DNA from: Fragum whitleyi
Lineage: Eukaryota > Mollusca > Bivalvia > Cardiida > Cardiidae
Reading direction: 5' to 3'
DNA length: 64,000 nucleotides
NCBI GenBank assembly: GCA_948146395.1
Contig: OX411551.1
Coordinates: 48,750,854-48,814,853 of the forward strand
In this document: piece by piece, positions 44,569 through 56,386 of the stretch
Numbering within the stretch: position 1 is the first letter of the stretch
Layout: every line of letters begins with the position of its first letter
The notes under the pieces: generated by a model
Databases searched by the model: none
Seen by the model: the letters and a program-made list of their open reading frames with translations, nothing else
What the model was told of the DNA's origin: nothing
Translations under genes and position numbers: made by a program

Positions 44569-45565
44569 AAGAGAACCACGATGGTCCAATATCACTCTCC
44601 TGAATTGTGAAAGTTAATAATTTAAATAATTCTTTTTGTCATTGATCATAACAGGAGAACTAAAACATTGATGTTAGAGATTTTGAAGATGACCTAGATT
44701 ATCATCATACTTAACATTCTGACAAAAATTTACAATAATTGATTTAACATTGGAACCTCTAGAGCAGAGTGAAAGTTTTTCTTAGATTTGACCTACTTTT
44801 TGACCCGGCATGACCTTATTTAGAAATGACATTGATACCATCAAACTTAACATCCAGACAAATATTTACAATTATTGTGCCAAAATTAGGACCTCTAGAG
44901 CAGAAGTAAGGTTTTTCTACGATTTTACTTAGTAGCCTACTTTTTGACCTGGTATAGCCTTTTTTTCAAGACCTACATATCATCTTTCTTAATATTCTAA
45001 CTATTTATGACATTGATTGAGCATAAATTGTTACCTTCTTTTTTTACCTTGCAAGACTACATTTGAACCCGACCTAGATCTTATCAAGATTAGCATTTTG
45101 ACCAATTTTGACATTGATTGAGCCAAAAATGGGATCCTCTAAATCAAAAATATGGGTTTTTCTAAGATTTGACCTAGTCACCTACTTTTGACCTGGTACA
45201 ACCTTTTTTTGTACTTGACCTAGATGTCATCAAGATAAACATTCTGGCTAAGTTTGACAATTAAAGAATATAAATTTTGACCTCTAGAGCATTAATTACA
45301 TTTGACCTAATTCTAACCTATTTTTTTAGCCCAATTCAAAAGCTTTGAAGTGTTTTGAAAAAACACTATTTAAGGGCATATGTGTGAAATTTGGTTCAAT
45401 TCTACCCTAAAGTTAAGTTGGAGAAATCTTTTTTTATAATTGTTGATGGAAAAACAGATGGAGGAACGGACAGACAGAGTGACGGATTGACAGACAAACA
45501 GATGGACGCCTGACATTGAACAATCACAACAGCTGACCTTGAGTACTTTTTGCTCAGGTGAGCTA
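44569..45565 (+). mobile_element. G element, ~135-bp internal repeats
   Basis: 5' AGAGAACCACGATGGTCC and CACTCTCCTGAA, units with GACCTCTAGAGCAG and TTTCTAAGATTTGACCTAG, then ACGGACAGACAGAGTGACGG and 3' CAGCTGACCTTGAGTACTTT-TTGCTCAGGTGAGCTA. Confidence 0.8.
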
Positions 45566-45940
45566 CCTATCTATATATACTGCCTAACGCCCCTTTCAGG
45601 TATTACTGGCAGGCTAAAAAGTATAACCAAATATTTCTTCATATATTATCATTGATTTTGACCTGGTAGGTTGCTGACAAGCATGGCATACTAACTTAGC
45701 AAGTTTACTTTTCAATTTTTTTTCTGCTAAAGTTTTGTAAAAAATTATCCTAAACGCATCTTCATAACTGCTACATATAAAATACTAAATGACCAATAAC
45801 CTGCTTATCAAAATTTAGAAATTTTTCAATTTTATGATTACCAAAACCTCATATTTTCAGCATTTATCATTAACACATACTTACTTATCATGTTACAATT
45901 TTAACAAGATTGCATGAATTTAGACTGGTCTAAATTGAAA
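45566..45940. other. Unique AT-rich DNA
   Basis: Nothing recognised. Confidence 0.4.
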
Positions 45941-46760
45941 GAAGTTACATACCAGAAAATCAAAGAACCGTAAAAGTTGAAATAGAGCCCCAAGCTCCAA
46001 GATAACCCCATTCCCTTCCTTGCACCAAAAGATTGACCATTTTTGTACAATTTTCTGAAAACTTAAAACTTCTCATAAGCCCCAATCCCCATCAGATCAA
46101 TGTCAAAACGATTTCAACAGAAAGTAAATGAAACTTTTCCCAACCAAACGTTAACCTTTTATGCTAATTCATTGCTTAACTAAATGATTTGCTTTAAGTT
46201 TTTCTTTGATTTTCCAAGTGTTCTGTACCCTAGGTTATTCAAAATGCCTTCATTTCTTTAATGATTTTTGGTAGTTTATCGAGAAATAGCGGTAGATTAT
46301 CACTTGATAATCTCACCGCAAAAGCAGTGAAATTATCAAAAACTTATACCCTGCTTTTGTGCATTTCATCCTATTTGAAGTTATCTATGCGGGGCGAAAT
46401 AAGTGACGTCACAATGAACGTTGCATAGCAATCACGCGCAAAATGAGGTGCTTTACAAAAATATGTTCTAGAAAAATTCACATTTTGTCTCATTTTTGCA
46501 TAAAAGAAATAGAATAATTGTTTGTTTTTCGTGTAAGATTGATTAATATTTCATTTTGTGAACATCAAAAGCTATATTTTCACTCGTGAAAATAAAGCTT
46601 TTGTTGTTCACTCAAAAAAATATAAATCAATCTTACACTGAAACAAACGATTATCCTCTTTAATACCAGATATTTACTGTAATGAAGATGTTGAAGAATG
46701 GTTGCATTAGAGCTTTTTACAGTATCTGGACAAATTAGTCAAAAAGTGATTAATGATTTA
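45941..46760 (+). repeat. N dispersed repeat, interrupted by I
   Basis: AATGATTTGCTTTAAGTTTT, TCTTTGATTTTCCAAG, ATCAATGTCA and GAAGAATGG...TTAGAGCTTTT recur in order at 56400-56880. I splits this copy, whereas the other copy is continuous at the same point. Confidence 0.7.
46252..46668 (-). mobile_element. I foldback element, copy 1 (inserted in N)
   Basis: In reverse it reads as the copy at 61975: a foldback with AGCTATATTTTCACTCGTGA flanked by TGTTTGTTTTTCGTGTAAGA, then GTGACGTCACAATGAACGTT, GGGGCGAAATAAG, and a final dyad TAGATTATCACTTGATAATC. Confidence 0.82.
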
Positions 46761-47040
46761 AAAAGACAAAAATTCTAAACTCACAGTTTCCCTTGATAAG
46801 AAACTATTTGTATTTCATAATGGTATTTTCCCTCAAAGGGTCACAACTCTGTCAAAAGTCAATGGATCATTACCAAAATATCACTTGCACATCTCATTCG
46901 GAACATCACTTGGCCATTTCCGTAAACTACAACATACCTCAGATGTATGTAAGGCGGATGGGTATGTAACAAAATCGTGCATTTTGTTAGGCGGAAACAG
47001 TGTAAGAAAAACTAGCACTTAGATTTATATCTTTTACAGT

Positions 47041-47116
47041 AAATAACGGCTGAAAAATCTAAATTTTTGAGAATGACGAATCATTCTCAAAAATTAAGAT
47101 TTTTTCAGCTGTTATT
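47041..47116. repeat. Hairpin, 36-bp arms, with TGACGTCA downstream
   Basis: AATAACGGCTGAAAAATC...GAGAATGA pairs with TCATTCTC...GATTTTTTCAGCTGTTATT around the loop CGAA. About 120 bp further, ACTGACGTCATCG (47237) gives the same order, foldback then CRE word, as H and I. Confidence 0.85.
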
Positions 47117-47261
47117 TAAGAACCTAAAGATATCTATATTAGGATACTATGGTTTCACGTCAGTGACTAAAACGAGTAGCGTTGGCGACGTCGAATGTTT
47201 TAACTCACAGTTTCGAGGGCTTACGCCATTTTAACTGACGTCATCGATTTTTGCCAAGGGT

Positions 47262-47513
47262 TTCCCATAGTTTTTAAAAATAGTCTGTCTATGTACTTCC
47301 GAGGTTGATCGTGAGATTGGCCGAGTGATGTTCCGAATGATGCACATCTCTGTCTGATACTGATCACAGCTATGCAGTCTCAACAAAATCTGCCAAGTTG
47401 TTGAGAAATTGAGCGGACAAGAAAATGCTACAGATGGATGGACCGACTGACAGATAGACTGACCAACAAGCTGACTCCTATATACCCCCAAAACATAGGT
47501 TAGGGGGTATAAT
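47262..47513 (+). mobile_element. M element
   Basis: GGATGGACCGACTGACAGAT repeats lead to a 3' hairpin TATACCCCC...GGGGGTATA (47481-47511). The plan is as in G elements but with a different terminal stem. Confidence 0.65.
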
Positions 47514-47546
47514 AAGAAAAATTTGACAGAAAGAAAATGGTATCTC

Positions 47547-47844
47547 TTACAAGTCTCTTTAGCTGGCCTATCAGTGTAAGTTTTTGAGCCTTACAAGTCT
47601 CTTTAGCTGGCCTATCAGTGTAAGTTTTTGAGCCTTACAAGTCTCTTTAGCTGGCCTATCAGTGTAAGTTTTTGAGCCTTACAAGTCTCTTTAGCTGGCC
47701 TATCAGTGTAAGTTTTTGAGCCTTACAAGTCTCTTTAGCTGGCCTATCAGTGTAAGTTTTTGAGCCTTACAAGTCTCTTTAGCTGGCCTATCAGTGTGAG
47801 CCTTACAAGTCTCTTTAGCTGGCCTATCAGTGCAAGTTTTTGAG
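47547..47844. repeat. 44-bp tandem array, 7 copies
   Basis: Unit TTACAAGTCTCTTTAGCTGG-CCTATCAGTGTAAGTTTTTG-AGCC. Five full copies are identical, the sixth lacks 8 bases and the seventh has one change and a divergent end. Very recent expansion. There are no spacers, so it is not a CRISPR array. Confidence 0.97.
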
Positions 47845-48309
47845 AATAAGGGAGGCAACTGAATAGGGTAAAATAGTAAAACATGAGTGGTGTACCTTAT
47901 TTCTTTTTACTTAACACAGAAAAGGGTGATTTAAAAAATGAAACCTATATGGTTGCTTGGCTACACATTTTTAGTGCAGGAAAATAAATTGAGAAACAAT
48001 CAGGAAACTGGTGGAGAGAGAAAAGCATAAACCAATTCAATTTTCAAGTAGGAAAAAAACAATCTTTTGTCATTACCAATGCAATGGAAAATCATTCCGT
48101 CAATTTTAATCAACGGTCATAGCTGCGATAAGATCCAGTCGTCAACAACTTAATAACAAGTCTCCGGCTAATTATACAATCTTCTATTGATACGGAGTTT
48201 CGCTGGAGCGAAAGAGTCAATAAAACTAAATTGAAAGTAAGCATCTTATCCACACCAAGATCACAATTATGGACCCTTCTCATAAATGCACATAGGAGGT
48301 AGGGATGAA
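47845..48309. other. Unique DNA
   Basis: Nothing recognised. Confidence 0.4.
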
Positions 48310-49115
48310 AATCGAAACAGTTATTTCTCTTCAAAACCCTATGTTGTGGGAACTCAATGGAATTGTCTTGGTGACAGACCCTTGGCGTAGCTGCAGGTAA
48401 GAGGGCCGTATGAAAATCTAAGTCACTTTCTCTTTATCCCTTTCCTGTTTTACAAAATTTTGGACCTTTCCAAATTCAAAGGTTTTGCAGACGAAAATTG
48501 AAAGTGGATTTTATTTGAAAAATAACCATTCAGTAAGGTAGAAAATAGTGTGGAAAAAGAAGAAATTGCTTGTCAGAAGCAATTTCTTCTTTTTTCACAA
48601 TGTTTTCTCATTCATAAAATCACAGGCACATAAAAAGCAGGATTTAAACAACAAAGGGTCAAAACCCTTTGTTGTGGGTACTCATTATAATCATCTTGAT
48701 GACAGACCCTTCTCAGGGCTGCAGATAAGAGGGAGAGATGAAAATCGAAATCTGTTATTTCTCTTCAAAACAGTAACCCTATGTTGTGGGTTCTCATTAT
48801 AAACATCTTGATGACGGACCTTTCTTGTACCTGCAGACAAGAAGGAGGGATGAAAATCAAAATCAGTTATTTCTCTTTAAAACCCTATGTTGTGGGCTCT
48901 CTTTTTAATCATCTTGATGACAGACCCTTCTTGGAGCTGCACATAAGAGGGAGGGATGAAAATCTAAGTCAGTTATTTCTTTTCAAAACCCTATGTTGTG
49001 GGTACTCGTTTTATCATCTTGATGACAGACCTTTCTCGTAGCTGCCCATAAGAGGGAGGGATAAAAATTTAAGTCAGTTTCTCTTCAAAACCCTTTGTTG
49101 TGGATACTCATTGAA
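48310..49115. repeat. ~107-bp tandem array interrupted by T2
   Basis: Units contain TTCAAAACCCTATGTTGTGG, ATCATCTTGATGACAGACCC and GGGAGGGATGAAAATC; about six copies. The first is split by a T2 MITE at 48438-48658. The open frames here read only the units. Confidence 0.92.
48438..48658 (+). mobile_element. T2 MITE inside the 107-bp array
   Basis: CCCTTTCCTGTTTTACAAAA and AAACAACAAAGGG ends. Flanks TTAT / TCAA are an imperfect 4-base duplication; neighbouring array units give the empty site TCTTCAAAACCC. Confidence 0.88.
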
Positions 49116-50160
49116 ATTGTCTTGAGAGTCTTTATATCTCATATATCGAGAAACCTTTATTTTCGATCAATTACAGAATTATCAAAAGTAAATTGTACAA
49201 TTGATCAGATTATTTATCAAAGAAAAGCACTCCTCTTTTTTGAAGCAGAAATTTGGAAGTTAAAAAGGCATAGATTTTAAGTAAAACGTATTGCTACAGT
49301 ATTAAAGTATATCCTTGTAAGCTTAACTTTATAAAAATGTAAAACTTTTTTCTACAGCTTTTTAAAGCACTTGCAAATAATTTGGAGGAAATTGACATTT
49401 CTAAGCACAACAATTTTACTGAAGCATTAGAGGCAAGAGAAAATCCAAATCTGTCCATTTAGAAGAAAATGGGATTGAGAAATGAGACTGTATTTAGTTA
49501 TATCATTTAGTAAAAGAATAATTACACTGCCATCGCTAAGCCCAGTCTGTCAGCGGTGAAATTTTCATCCTAATTACGGAGTCGGAGCGATAATCAGACA
49601 AGGCAATAGCCTAATGACCAAACGTGAGGGCTTAATGTGGAAGGGATGAACACCAAGGAAGATCAAATGATAAGACAGAAATAGTGATTAATCTACGCAA
49701 CTGTGACAACCCTTAAAAGGTAATTATCGTATAATGATGCTCCCATCAATAATTGTTCTACCCATTTACCTTTTTTATTCCATCTGTAATGCTGAAAAGG
49801 TCTATCTGATTTCAACCTTATAATAAGGGGAAAAAATATTATAGATACTATCAACAATAATAATGAATCAACATTAAAGTTACTGACACTAAATCTTATT
49901 TAATATTAATGTCAATTTTCAATTTTGTGCACAAGAAAAACAATATCATCAATATTTTTTTCCCTGTAAAAAGGGATGCAAGTGAAATATATAAATGCCT
50001 AATATTTTTAAACTTGACCTTAAAACAAGACTTTTTCTTAAATTTTAAGTAGGTCTTATCAAAGAATATCTTTCAATTGGTGAATGGCTTCATGTTAGAT
50101 GGTCAAGTAACAATTCATAAATGAAACAGTATTCTCCAGAAAAGCTAAAACTTCAATATT
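49116..50160. other. Unique DNA; complex segment 49490-49740
   Basis: The segment 49490-49740 has balanced composition, several CpGs and words such as GAATAATTACAC, CCTAATTACGGAG, GATAATCAG and GTGATTAATC. It matches no other part of the window and is my best candidate for a conserved regulatory block. No coding frame. Confidence 0.4.
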
Positions 50161-50600
50161 TTACCTTGATCTGTGACCTTGATCCCACATTCATAAATAA
50201 AGATATTTTCCAGAAATACGTTCCAGAAAATTAAAACCTTAAGTTCTGACTTGACCTATGATTTTAAGGTAGTGGACCCATAATAGTTCCAGAATGTTAT
50301 CAAAGTTATGAAGTTTAACAGTGTAAACTGAGGTTTCCTAATGATTTCATTAGGAAACCTTGGTTAACACTGTGAAAGATCAAGAGTTCCAAAATGCTGT
50401 GGAACTATTACAGGTCCACTACCTTAACTTGGAACTATCCAAAAATGTCTTTCATATTGCACATCTATACTTATGGTGGAGGACAATTCCAAGTTATTTT
50501 TAAAATCAATCCATAAATATAGGAGCAATGCCCTGGGCGAGCCAGGAAGGAATCCAAATGGATGGAATCATGACAGATGGATAACACCAAAACTATATAT
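50161..50600 (+). repeat. Old M-like or G-like repeat with T4 inserted
   Basis: GATCTGTGACCTTGATCCC and AATGGATGGAATCATGACAG resemble the body and 3' tract of M at 53636. T4 interrupts it at 50264-50427. Confidence 0.45.
50264..50427. mobile_element. T4 palindromic MITE, complete
   Basis: TTAA-GGTAGTGGACCCATAATA and ATTACAGGTCCACTACC-TTAA; 156 bp, centre CCTAATGATTTCATTAGG. Confidence 0.9.
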
Positions 50601-51542
50601 ACCTCACCTAATGACCAATGAATAATAATAATATTCAATAATATGTGCATGAGCTGCTATATTTTCAAACGCCCCAATTTTGGTAGTCCAGGGATGATGT
50701 TGCAACAGCTCGGGATCAGCAAGTACATGCACTTACTTTTAAAAGGTTTTTCAGATGATTTCATTATGTGATTTCTTTTAGCTAGTCTGATGTTTTCAGA
50801 GGGTTGCTTAATTTTGCAAGCTGTCGGTAAATTTCAAAGTTGTGCATTTTACAGTCTCTAAGAAAATATACCTAAAGCAAAACAGCACATGTATACTTAT
50901 TGGCTGATTGGTTACTATTCTAATGCTGTTCATGGCATGTTCCTGAAGCTAAAGCAGTCAGTGCAAACTTACATAAGCCTTCACAGGCATGCCGCCTTAT
51001 TTTAGCCTTCAACCCATAATGTGAAATTTGAAATTAGCTGGAAGACAGAAAGTTTTTGGAAGACTTTGTAATATTTCAGTTTAACAAAACAATTCTGGTT
51101 TTTACATTGTCATTGCACCAGTACTGAGATGTTGTATGTGCCTATGCAATGTATAGGCTGATCTACCTTAACCTTGAGTGCATCGACCCATTACTTAGGC
51201 CCCTCCCTGCCAGGGAAAAAAACGTTGATTATAAAAGGAAAAAGAAACCGGACGAAAAAACATTAGTGATACCAAATTCACCAATATATATCACTGTAGA
51301 TTTTGTGCGGTGAGCTGTGAAACATATATTCAAATATAGATTCTCAAGTTCAGTTTTGAAAATGCACCTATAGGGCCAATCTACCCTAGGTCGAAAAGTA
51401 CTTTGTATGAAACAAAATTTAAAGGATTCAACATTGTCAATGAAGAATAACACTTGAAGCAGAAATTGGACTTACCAGCTTCAGTTGTGTGGAGATCTGC
51501 ATGGCCCAAAAAATTGTTATCATCATGCTCTGAAAATATAGA
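50601..51542. other. Unique DNA
   Basis: No repeat or gene recognised. Confidence 0.4.
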
Positions 51543-51798
51543 AGTATATGTGACCCATCATGCAAAAAGGGACCATCTGGGTAGTGCGTAAAGTGTCTAC
51601 CCTAGTCAGACTGCGCAGACCGACTTGGGGCAAAACTTTTCACACTTTACTAATTTTATGATTCTAAAATAATCAATCTACCTTCCTGTGAAAGAATTTC
51701 AGAAATGTGGCCTCTTTTTGGCCTGTTCTAGAAGCGATCTCATTTTAAAATGTCTATTTCATGGAGTTCCCAGATGGTCTTTTTTAGCATGACAGGTC
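51543..51798 (+). mobile_element. B MITE, complete
   Basis: GTGACCCATCATGCAAAAAG at the left against an inverted TTTTTTAGCATGACAGGTCAC at the right, with GGGACCATCTGGG / CCCAGATGGTC next to them (about 35-bp inverted ends). Confidence 0.82.
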
Positions 51799-51931
51799 AC
51801 TTATATTGATTGCTCAGTTCAAAACAATTGTAATTGCCTATATATTTATAGGCAGTTAAAACCATTTCCTGTTTAGTCATCAATATCATAAAAACTGAAA
51901 CTGATTTAGAGAAAAATAGATATATGGATGC

Positions 51932-52207
51932 ACCGTATTTCCTCCCTAGCGCCCTCCCTTAAAAAGAAGGACCACTTCATTTTAAATCAGAAAACCCACT
52001 TCAAATGCCTAAATTTTGTAAATTCCTAAAGACTTACTTCCCAACTTGATTTATATGATTTTTTACTAGAATTTCACCTCAAATCAAAGACAAAAGGCCT
52101 AAAATACCTAAATTTAATGATTTTCTTGTTCAATTAGAAAATGCATAATTGCTCCCTAGCCATGTTATGTTAAGCTCCCAGGAGCATTTATTAGGAGAAA
52201 TATGGTA
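51932..52207 (+). mobile_element. L MITE
   Basis: ACCGTATTTCCTCCCTAGCG start, core TTCAAATGCCTAAATTTTG and CATGTTATGTTAAGCTCCC, end AGGAGAAATATGGT. Confidence 0.78.
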
Positions 52208-52239
52208 TCAAACTAACAACTGGACGATGTTGTTCCTTT

Positions 52240-52398
52240 ATTGCTCACCCGAGTATGTGAGTTCCAAATTATAAAGTCTTTCTATATGACTTATATTGGA
52301 TATATCATACATCATATAGGGCCTTAACATTCAAAACAAGAGGCCAATAAGGACCTGTGATGCTCTACTAACTATTAAGTTCTTGCTCATTTTAATCT
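52240..52398 (+). mobile_element. Possible decayed G fragment
   Basis: TTGCTCACCCGAGTATG and AAGAGGCCAATAAGGACC recall G 5' motifs but in disturbed order. Confidence 0.3.
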
Positions 52399-52611
52399 GG
52401 GCCCTAGTTTATAAAGCCGCAATTCTGTTTTAATTCTCATTTTAATGTGTTAACATAAAAGATAATATTATAAATAACAACTTTTTAATATTTTCTTTTA
52501 TTTTCAAATATTTATTATCATTAATTATAATCATTATTATTAACATTTATCATTTAAAAATTTAAAATTGAGAAAATTCTCAGTTGAGCCTGAGAAAAGT
52601 TTTCGGGCCCA
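52399..52611 (+). mobile_element. J MITE
   Basis: GGGCCCTAGTTTATAAAGCC start and GAGCCTGAGAAAAGTTTTCG-GGCCC end, with an AT-rich core. Confidence 0.8.
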
Positions 52612-52829
52612 GATGTTTCAGGTACTTTATTGCTTAAAGGAGAATGTGTCAAGTGGCAAAAAAATTTTAAAACCATAGAACATCAAAATTTAATGATATT
52701 TCTGAACTTTATCCACTAATCGAGAATATATGAGAGAAAATCAGCATGGCTCCTTTTCCTGTGATTCCCAACAGATCAGCCCAATTTTCAAATGATCGAT
52801 CCTTATGGCCCTTTCATCATCTTGTGATA

Positions 52830-52936
52830 GGTAGTAGACCCATAATAGTTCTGCAATGTTTCGTAGCATCAGTTAACACTGTTAGAGTTCATTACTCCCA
52901 AAACGTTGAAGAACTATTACAGGTGCACTATCTTAA
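52830..52936. mobile_element. T4 MITE, internally deleted
   Basis: GGTAGTAGACCCATAATAGT and GAACTATTACAGGTGCACTA-TC-TTAA; 103 bp, so about 50 bp of the centre is missing. Confidence 0.8.
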
Positions 52937-53495
52937 GTTTCTTGCCTCTCGCGAAAACGCACTTGGCGTTTCAATGATATATGTTTTATAAGGCTCCTTT
53001 TCTTTTTCCCCCACTGTATAATTTGCATTCCATGATTGATTTAGGCATTTTTAAGGTTACTAAATAATCTTTCAACATGTTTTCGTCTATTTTATAACGT
53101 ATGTCTGTGCTTATTTACTGTATTTTCATTGATATATTTGTAAATAAAAAATCTTCATTATTGGAGGAATTAAATGAAAAAAAAAAAAAAAAATATTTCA
53201 GGACTAGTATCCCAAAATTGAGAATATTCTGAGCAAAAATCTATCAAGCCCCATTTTTTCTGAGATTTTAGAAGGATCAGTAGAAGTTATATTTTTGGAT
53301 CTTACTGCATAAACGAGAATTCTTTTTAGTGATAATCCTAAAGGATCCTTTTTCCATGTTATCCAATAGACCATCCCAGAAAGGTCTTCTAAAACCCCAT
53401 AATCCATCTGTGAAAGTTTCAAGTAAATCTGATCATATTTGTGGACTTTATAGGAGAATCAAGAATTGTTTACAGACAGACTTAAAGACAGAAAT
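52937..53495. other. Unique DNA with poly-A run
   Basis: A run of about 17 A lies near 53175-53192. Nothing else recognised. Confidence 0.4.
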
Positions 53496-53632
53496 TGTTC
53501 AAGTACTAGTTTTTGAAGTACAAGAACTAGAACTTGAACTTCTAAAATTGAATTTTTAAACTAGTTCAATAACTACTGGTATTGAACTAGTTCTTGAAGT
53601 CAAGTTCAAGTACTAAGTTCAAGAACTGGTGC
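53496..53632. repeat. GTTCAAGAAC-type palindromic repeat
   Basis: TTGTTCAAGTACTAG, AACTAGAACTTGAACTT and GAACTAGTTCTTGAAGTC repeat and invert the same words seen at 1-249 and 57688-57722. Confidence 0.7.
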
Positions 53633-53635
53633 ATC

Positions 53636-53876
53636 TGGAAATGAAAATTGAATAAAGGCTGACTGTGACCTTGACCTTTGATCTATGTAAACCACAAACA
53701 ATATGGCACTTCCTTAGGTCATAAGCAGCATTTGTATGAAGTCTCATGATTCTATGTCACTTGGTTCTTAATTTTGAGTGTGTAAATGAAAAGGTCTACA
53801 GACAGATGGACGGACAGATGGGTGGGCAGACATGGTGAAACCAATATACCCCTACTTTGTAGGTGGGGGGTATAAA
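53636..53876 (+). mobile_element. M element
   Basis: TGACCTTGACCTTTGATC, GTCTCATGATTCTATGTCAC, GATGGACGGACAGATGGGTG and a 3' hairpin TATACCCC...GGGGGGTATAAAAA at 53845-53879. Confidence 0.7.
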
Positions 53877-54070
53877 AACTATTACCTTCAGTTTATAAGA
53901 TTTAGTTCTTAAATCAGTTCCAGAATAAGTAGTTCTTAAACTGCCATTTAACATTCTAAAATGTTCAAGAACAACAGTGTTCTTAAACATTTTTGCAATG
54001 GGAGACACCAAGTCTAAATGCATTCTCCCATTTCTGAAGGATAGTTTGCAGGCTTTCCTACTTATAACCA

Positions 54071-54122
54071 TAATGTTGAAAGCGGCGTTAAACTCCAATC
54101 AATCAATCAATCAATCAATCAA
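54071..54122 (+). mobile_element. SINE 3' tail only
   Basis: ATGTTGAAAGCGGCGTTAAA-CTCC followed by (AATC) repeats: a severely 5'-truncated SINE. Confidence 0.8.
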
Positions 54123-54156
54123 CCTACTTATAACCAACCACACAGTATTTCAGAAT

Positions 54157-54410
54157 TTAACCCTTGTCATCCTGAATAAATTTTGGCTATAAATTTTCTT
54201 CAAAATCAAAGGGCAAAAAAAGCACTACACTGAAAGTACCAACTGTAGGTCAATTTTTATTTGAAAATATAAATCTATTGACAATACTGATTTGAAAGTG
54301 AGAAACAGGTGGTGTAGACTAACATCAGACTGCACATAAGTGCAGGCTGATGTTTGTCTATAGCTCCTGCCAAAGTAGGAATATTCCGGGTTCAGCATGA
54401 CAAGGATTAA
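54157..54410 (-). mobile_element. T1 MITE, complete
   Basis: TTAA both sides; CCCTTGTCATCCTGAA and TTCAGCATGACAAGGA ends; dyad CTGCACATAAGTGCAG. Confidence 0.9.
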
Positions 54411-55466
54411 GATTTCAAATAAAGTATTTCATTCAGCAAGCCTAAAAAAGGGAGACATAAACAAAGTTATGGAACTTTTCCCTGAATGAATATTTTTTTA
54501 TGTAATTTCCTGATCGAGACAGCAGTTTTGATCTAAGAAAGGTTAGAGATAAATTAATTCATTTTTTCTGTTTCATCATAATATTCATTTCTTCGATTTT
54601 GAAGTAGAAATGATGGAAGTTTCTAATCAACTCAGGTGTGAGGTGCATTATTAAATTGCTATTTTCTTAAATTAATTGGCAAAACCTTCTATTGGTCACA
54701 AATAGAAAGCTTATGGATGATAAAAATATTAATTTGTAGGTTTGAACCCTTTTCCATTTAAAATTTTACTTTGAAGACAGCTGGTTACACAATTTTTGCT
54801 AAAAAACAAAACCAAACCCCCAAACATTTTGCAACAAATGCACAAAAGAAATCAAAGTTTGTTTGAAATGTAAGTAGTGAATGGGTGTGTTGGCAAATTG
54901 CTTGCATGCAATGTGATGTAAAACGCCTTCAATGTCCATGTTGCTTTATAGTTCGTCTCTGATAGGGGCTAGGATTGAATCACAGTCAGCTGCAAGTGAA
55001 TTATCAAAGATGGAATGTTGACAAATGCTCACAATATCCAGAAGAAACCTGCTATAGCAAAGCACCGTATCCAAGCATGCCTTATGAACGAACCAATTTT
55101 ATTTGAGGAAAAAACATTCCGATTGTTACCGCTGTTTTATTTCATTGAAGTTTTTTTTTTAAATGCAGTATCCTTGGTAAAACATTTTATCATGAAGTGA
55201 TCATGCTCATTTGTTAATCAAATCGGCTGGCAGTTTACCAATGTGCTAATTTTGCACATGCTTGGGTCTTGTTAAAAGCAATTCTCAAATTGCATGAATG
55301 GGACCATGAGCATGTCTAAACCAAATTCAAACATTATAATGCAACAAGAGATTTTTCCCATTTCATGCGACTGTGGCGGGAAAAGCGAATTATGGATACA
55401 ACATTTTGAAAGCTGTTTTATACTTTCCTTGATAACAAATACCTTGGTATTTTATATTGTGCTGAA
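54411..55466. other. Unique AT-rich DNA
   Basis: Nothing recognised on either strand. Confidence 0.4.
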
Positions 55467-55473
55467 ACTTAGT

Positions 55474-56386
55474 TAGGGGTGTGGAAATATGAATTTAATC
55501 TACTTGTCCACGGTCAAGTAAAAGTATATTTCTCACTTGTTCTGGATCAAAATGAACTTGTCCGCAAAAAAGAGGGCCAAAGTGGCCCTAAATGGCTCAC
55601 ATGAATGAACTGTCTAAAATTTTGAAAAGTAGAGTAAGAAAAAGAATGATGTATGAATGTCACAAAGCTAAACAATGCTGTTGCTTCTATACAACTAGAG
55701 AATCCTTTTTGTCAATTTTCAGGCTGTTTTACAAGATTTTTCTATGAATTGACTCCATGACCTAGTTTTTGACCCCAGTTGACCCAATGTCAAACTCATT
55801 TGAATTGCATCAATTCAATCATTCTGACCAAATTTCTGGTTGATGGAGCGGAAAATGTGGCCTTAAGAGTGCATACAAGGTTTTTCTTAGATTTGACCCC
55901 ACGACCTAGTTTTTTTACTCCAGTTGACCCAATTTCAAACTATCAAAGATCTAGCAAGGTAATCAATCTGGCCAAATTTCAGGTTGATCAGGTAAAAAAT
56001 GTTGCTTCTAGAGTGCATATAAAGTAAATATTGACGACAGATCATGAGATGACGGACAACACACAACTGATGACAGATGACAGGCATCCACCTAACCACT
56101 AAAGCTCACCTTGAGCACTTCGTGCTCAGGTGAGCTAAAAATGGAACGGTAAATATTAAGAAAACATTGTAACTCAGCATTTTCTTCATTAAAGCAAATG
56201 TTTTCCACCCTTTGATACAAACATAAGTATGACTTTTGTCCTAGTTCCAAAATTTGTTCTGATATTTACTTGTCCATGGACAAGGAACCTTAATTGTCCA
56301 TGGATAAGTAATCTAGAAAAATGTACTTGCCCACAAGTGGAAAAGCTCGTGTCAGACAAGTCTGGCATGGGAATTCCACACCCCTG
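55474..56386 (-). mobile_element. F element split by a G element
   Basis: TAGGGGTGTGGAAATATG at the left and GGGAATTCCACACCCCTG at the right; flanks ACTTAGT / ACTTCAT. The F sequence stops near 55569 and resumes near 56141. Confidence 0.85.
55570..56140 (+). mobile_element. G element nested in F, ~140-bp units
   Basis: 5' GAGGGCCAAAGTGGCCC and GGCTCACATGAA; two to three units with AGTTTTTGACCCCAGTTGAC; 3' AGCTCACCTTGAGCACTTCG-TGCTCAGGTGAGCTAAAA as a perfect hairpin. Confidence 0.87.

Noticed and set aside
47547..47844. CRISPR-like array
   Set aside because: The 44-bp units are contiguous without spacers, and the context is eukaryotic.
48548..49041. Two overlapping frames with repeated residues
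   Set aside because: They read the T2 MITE and the 107-bp array units.
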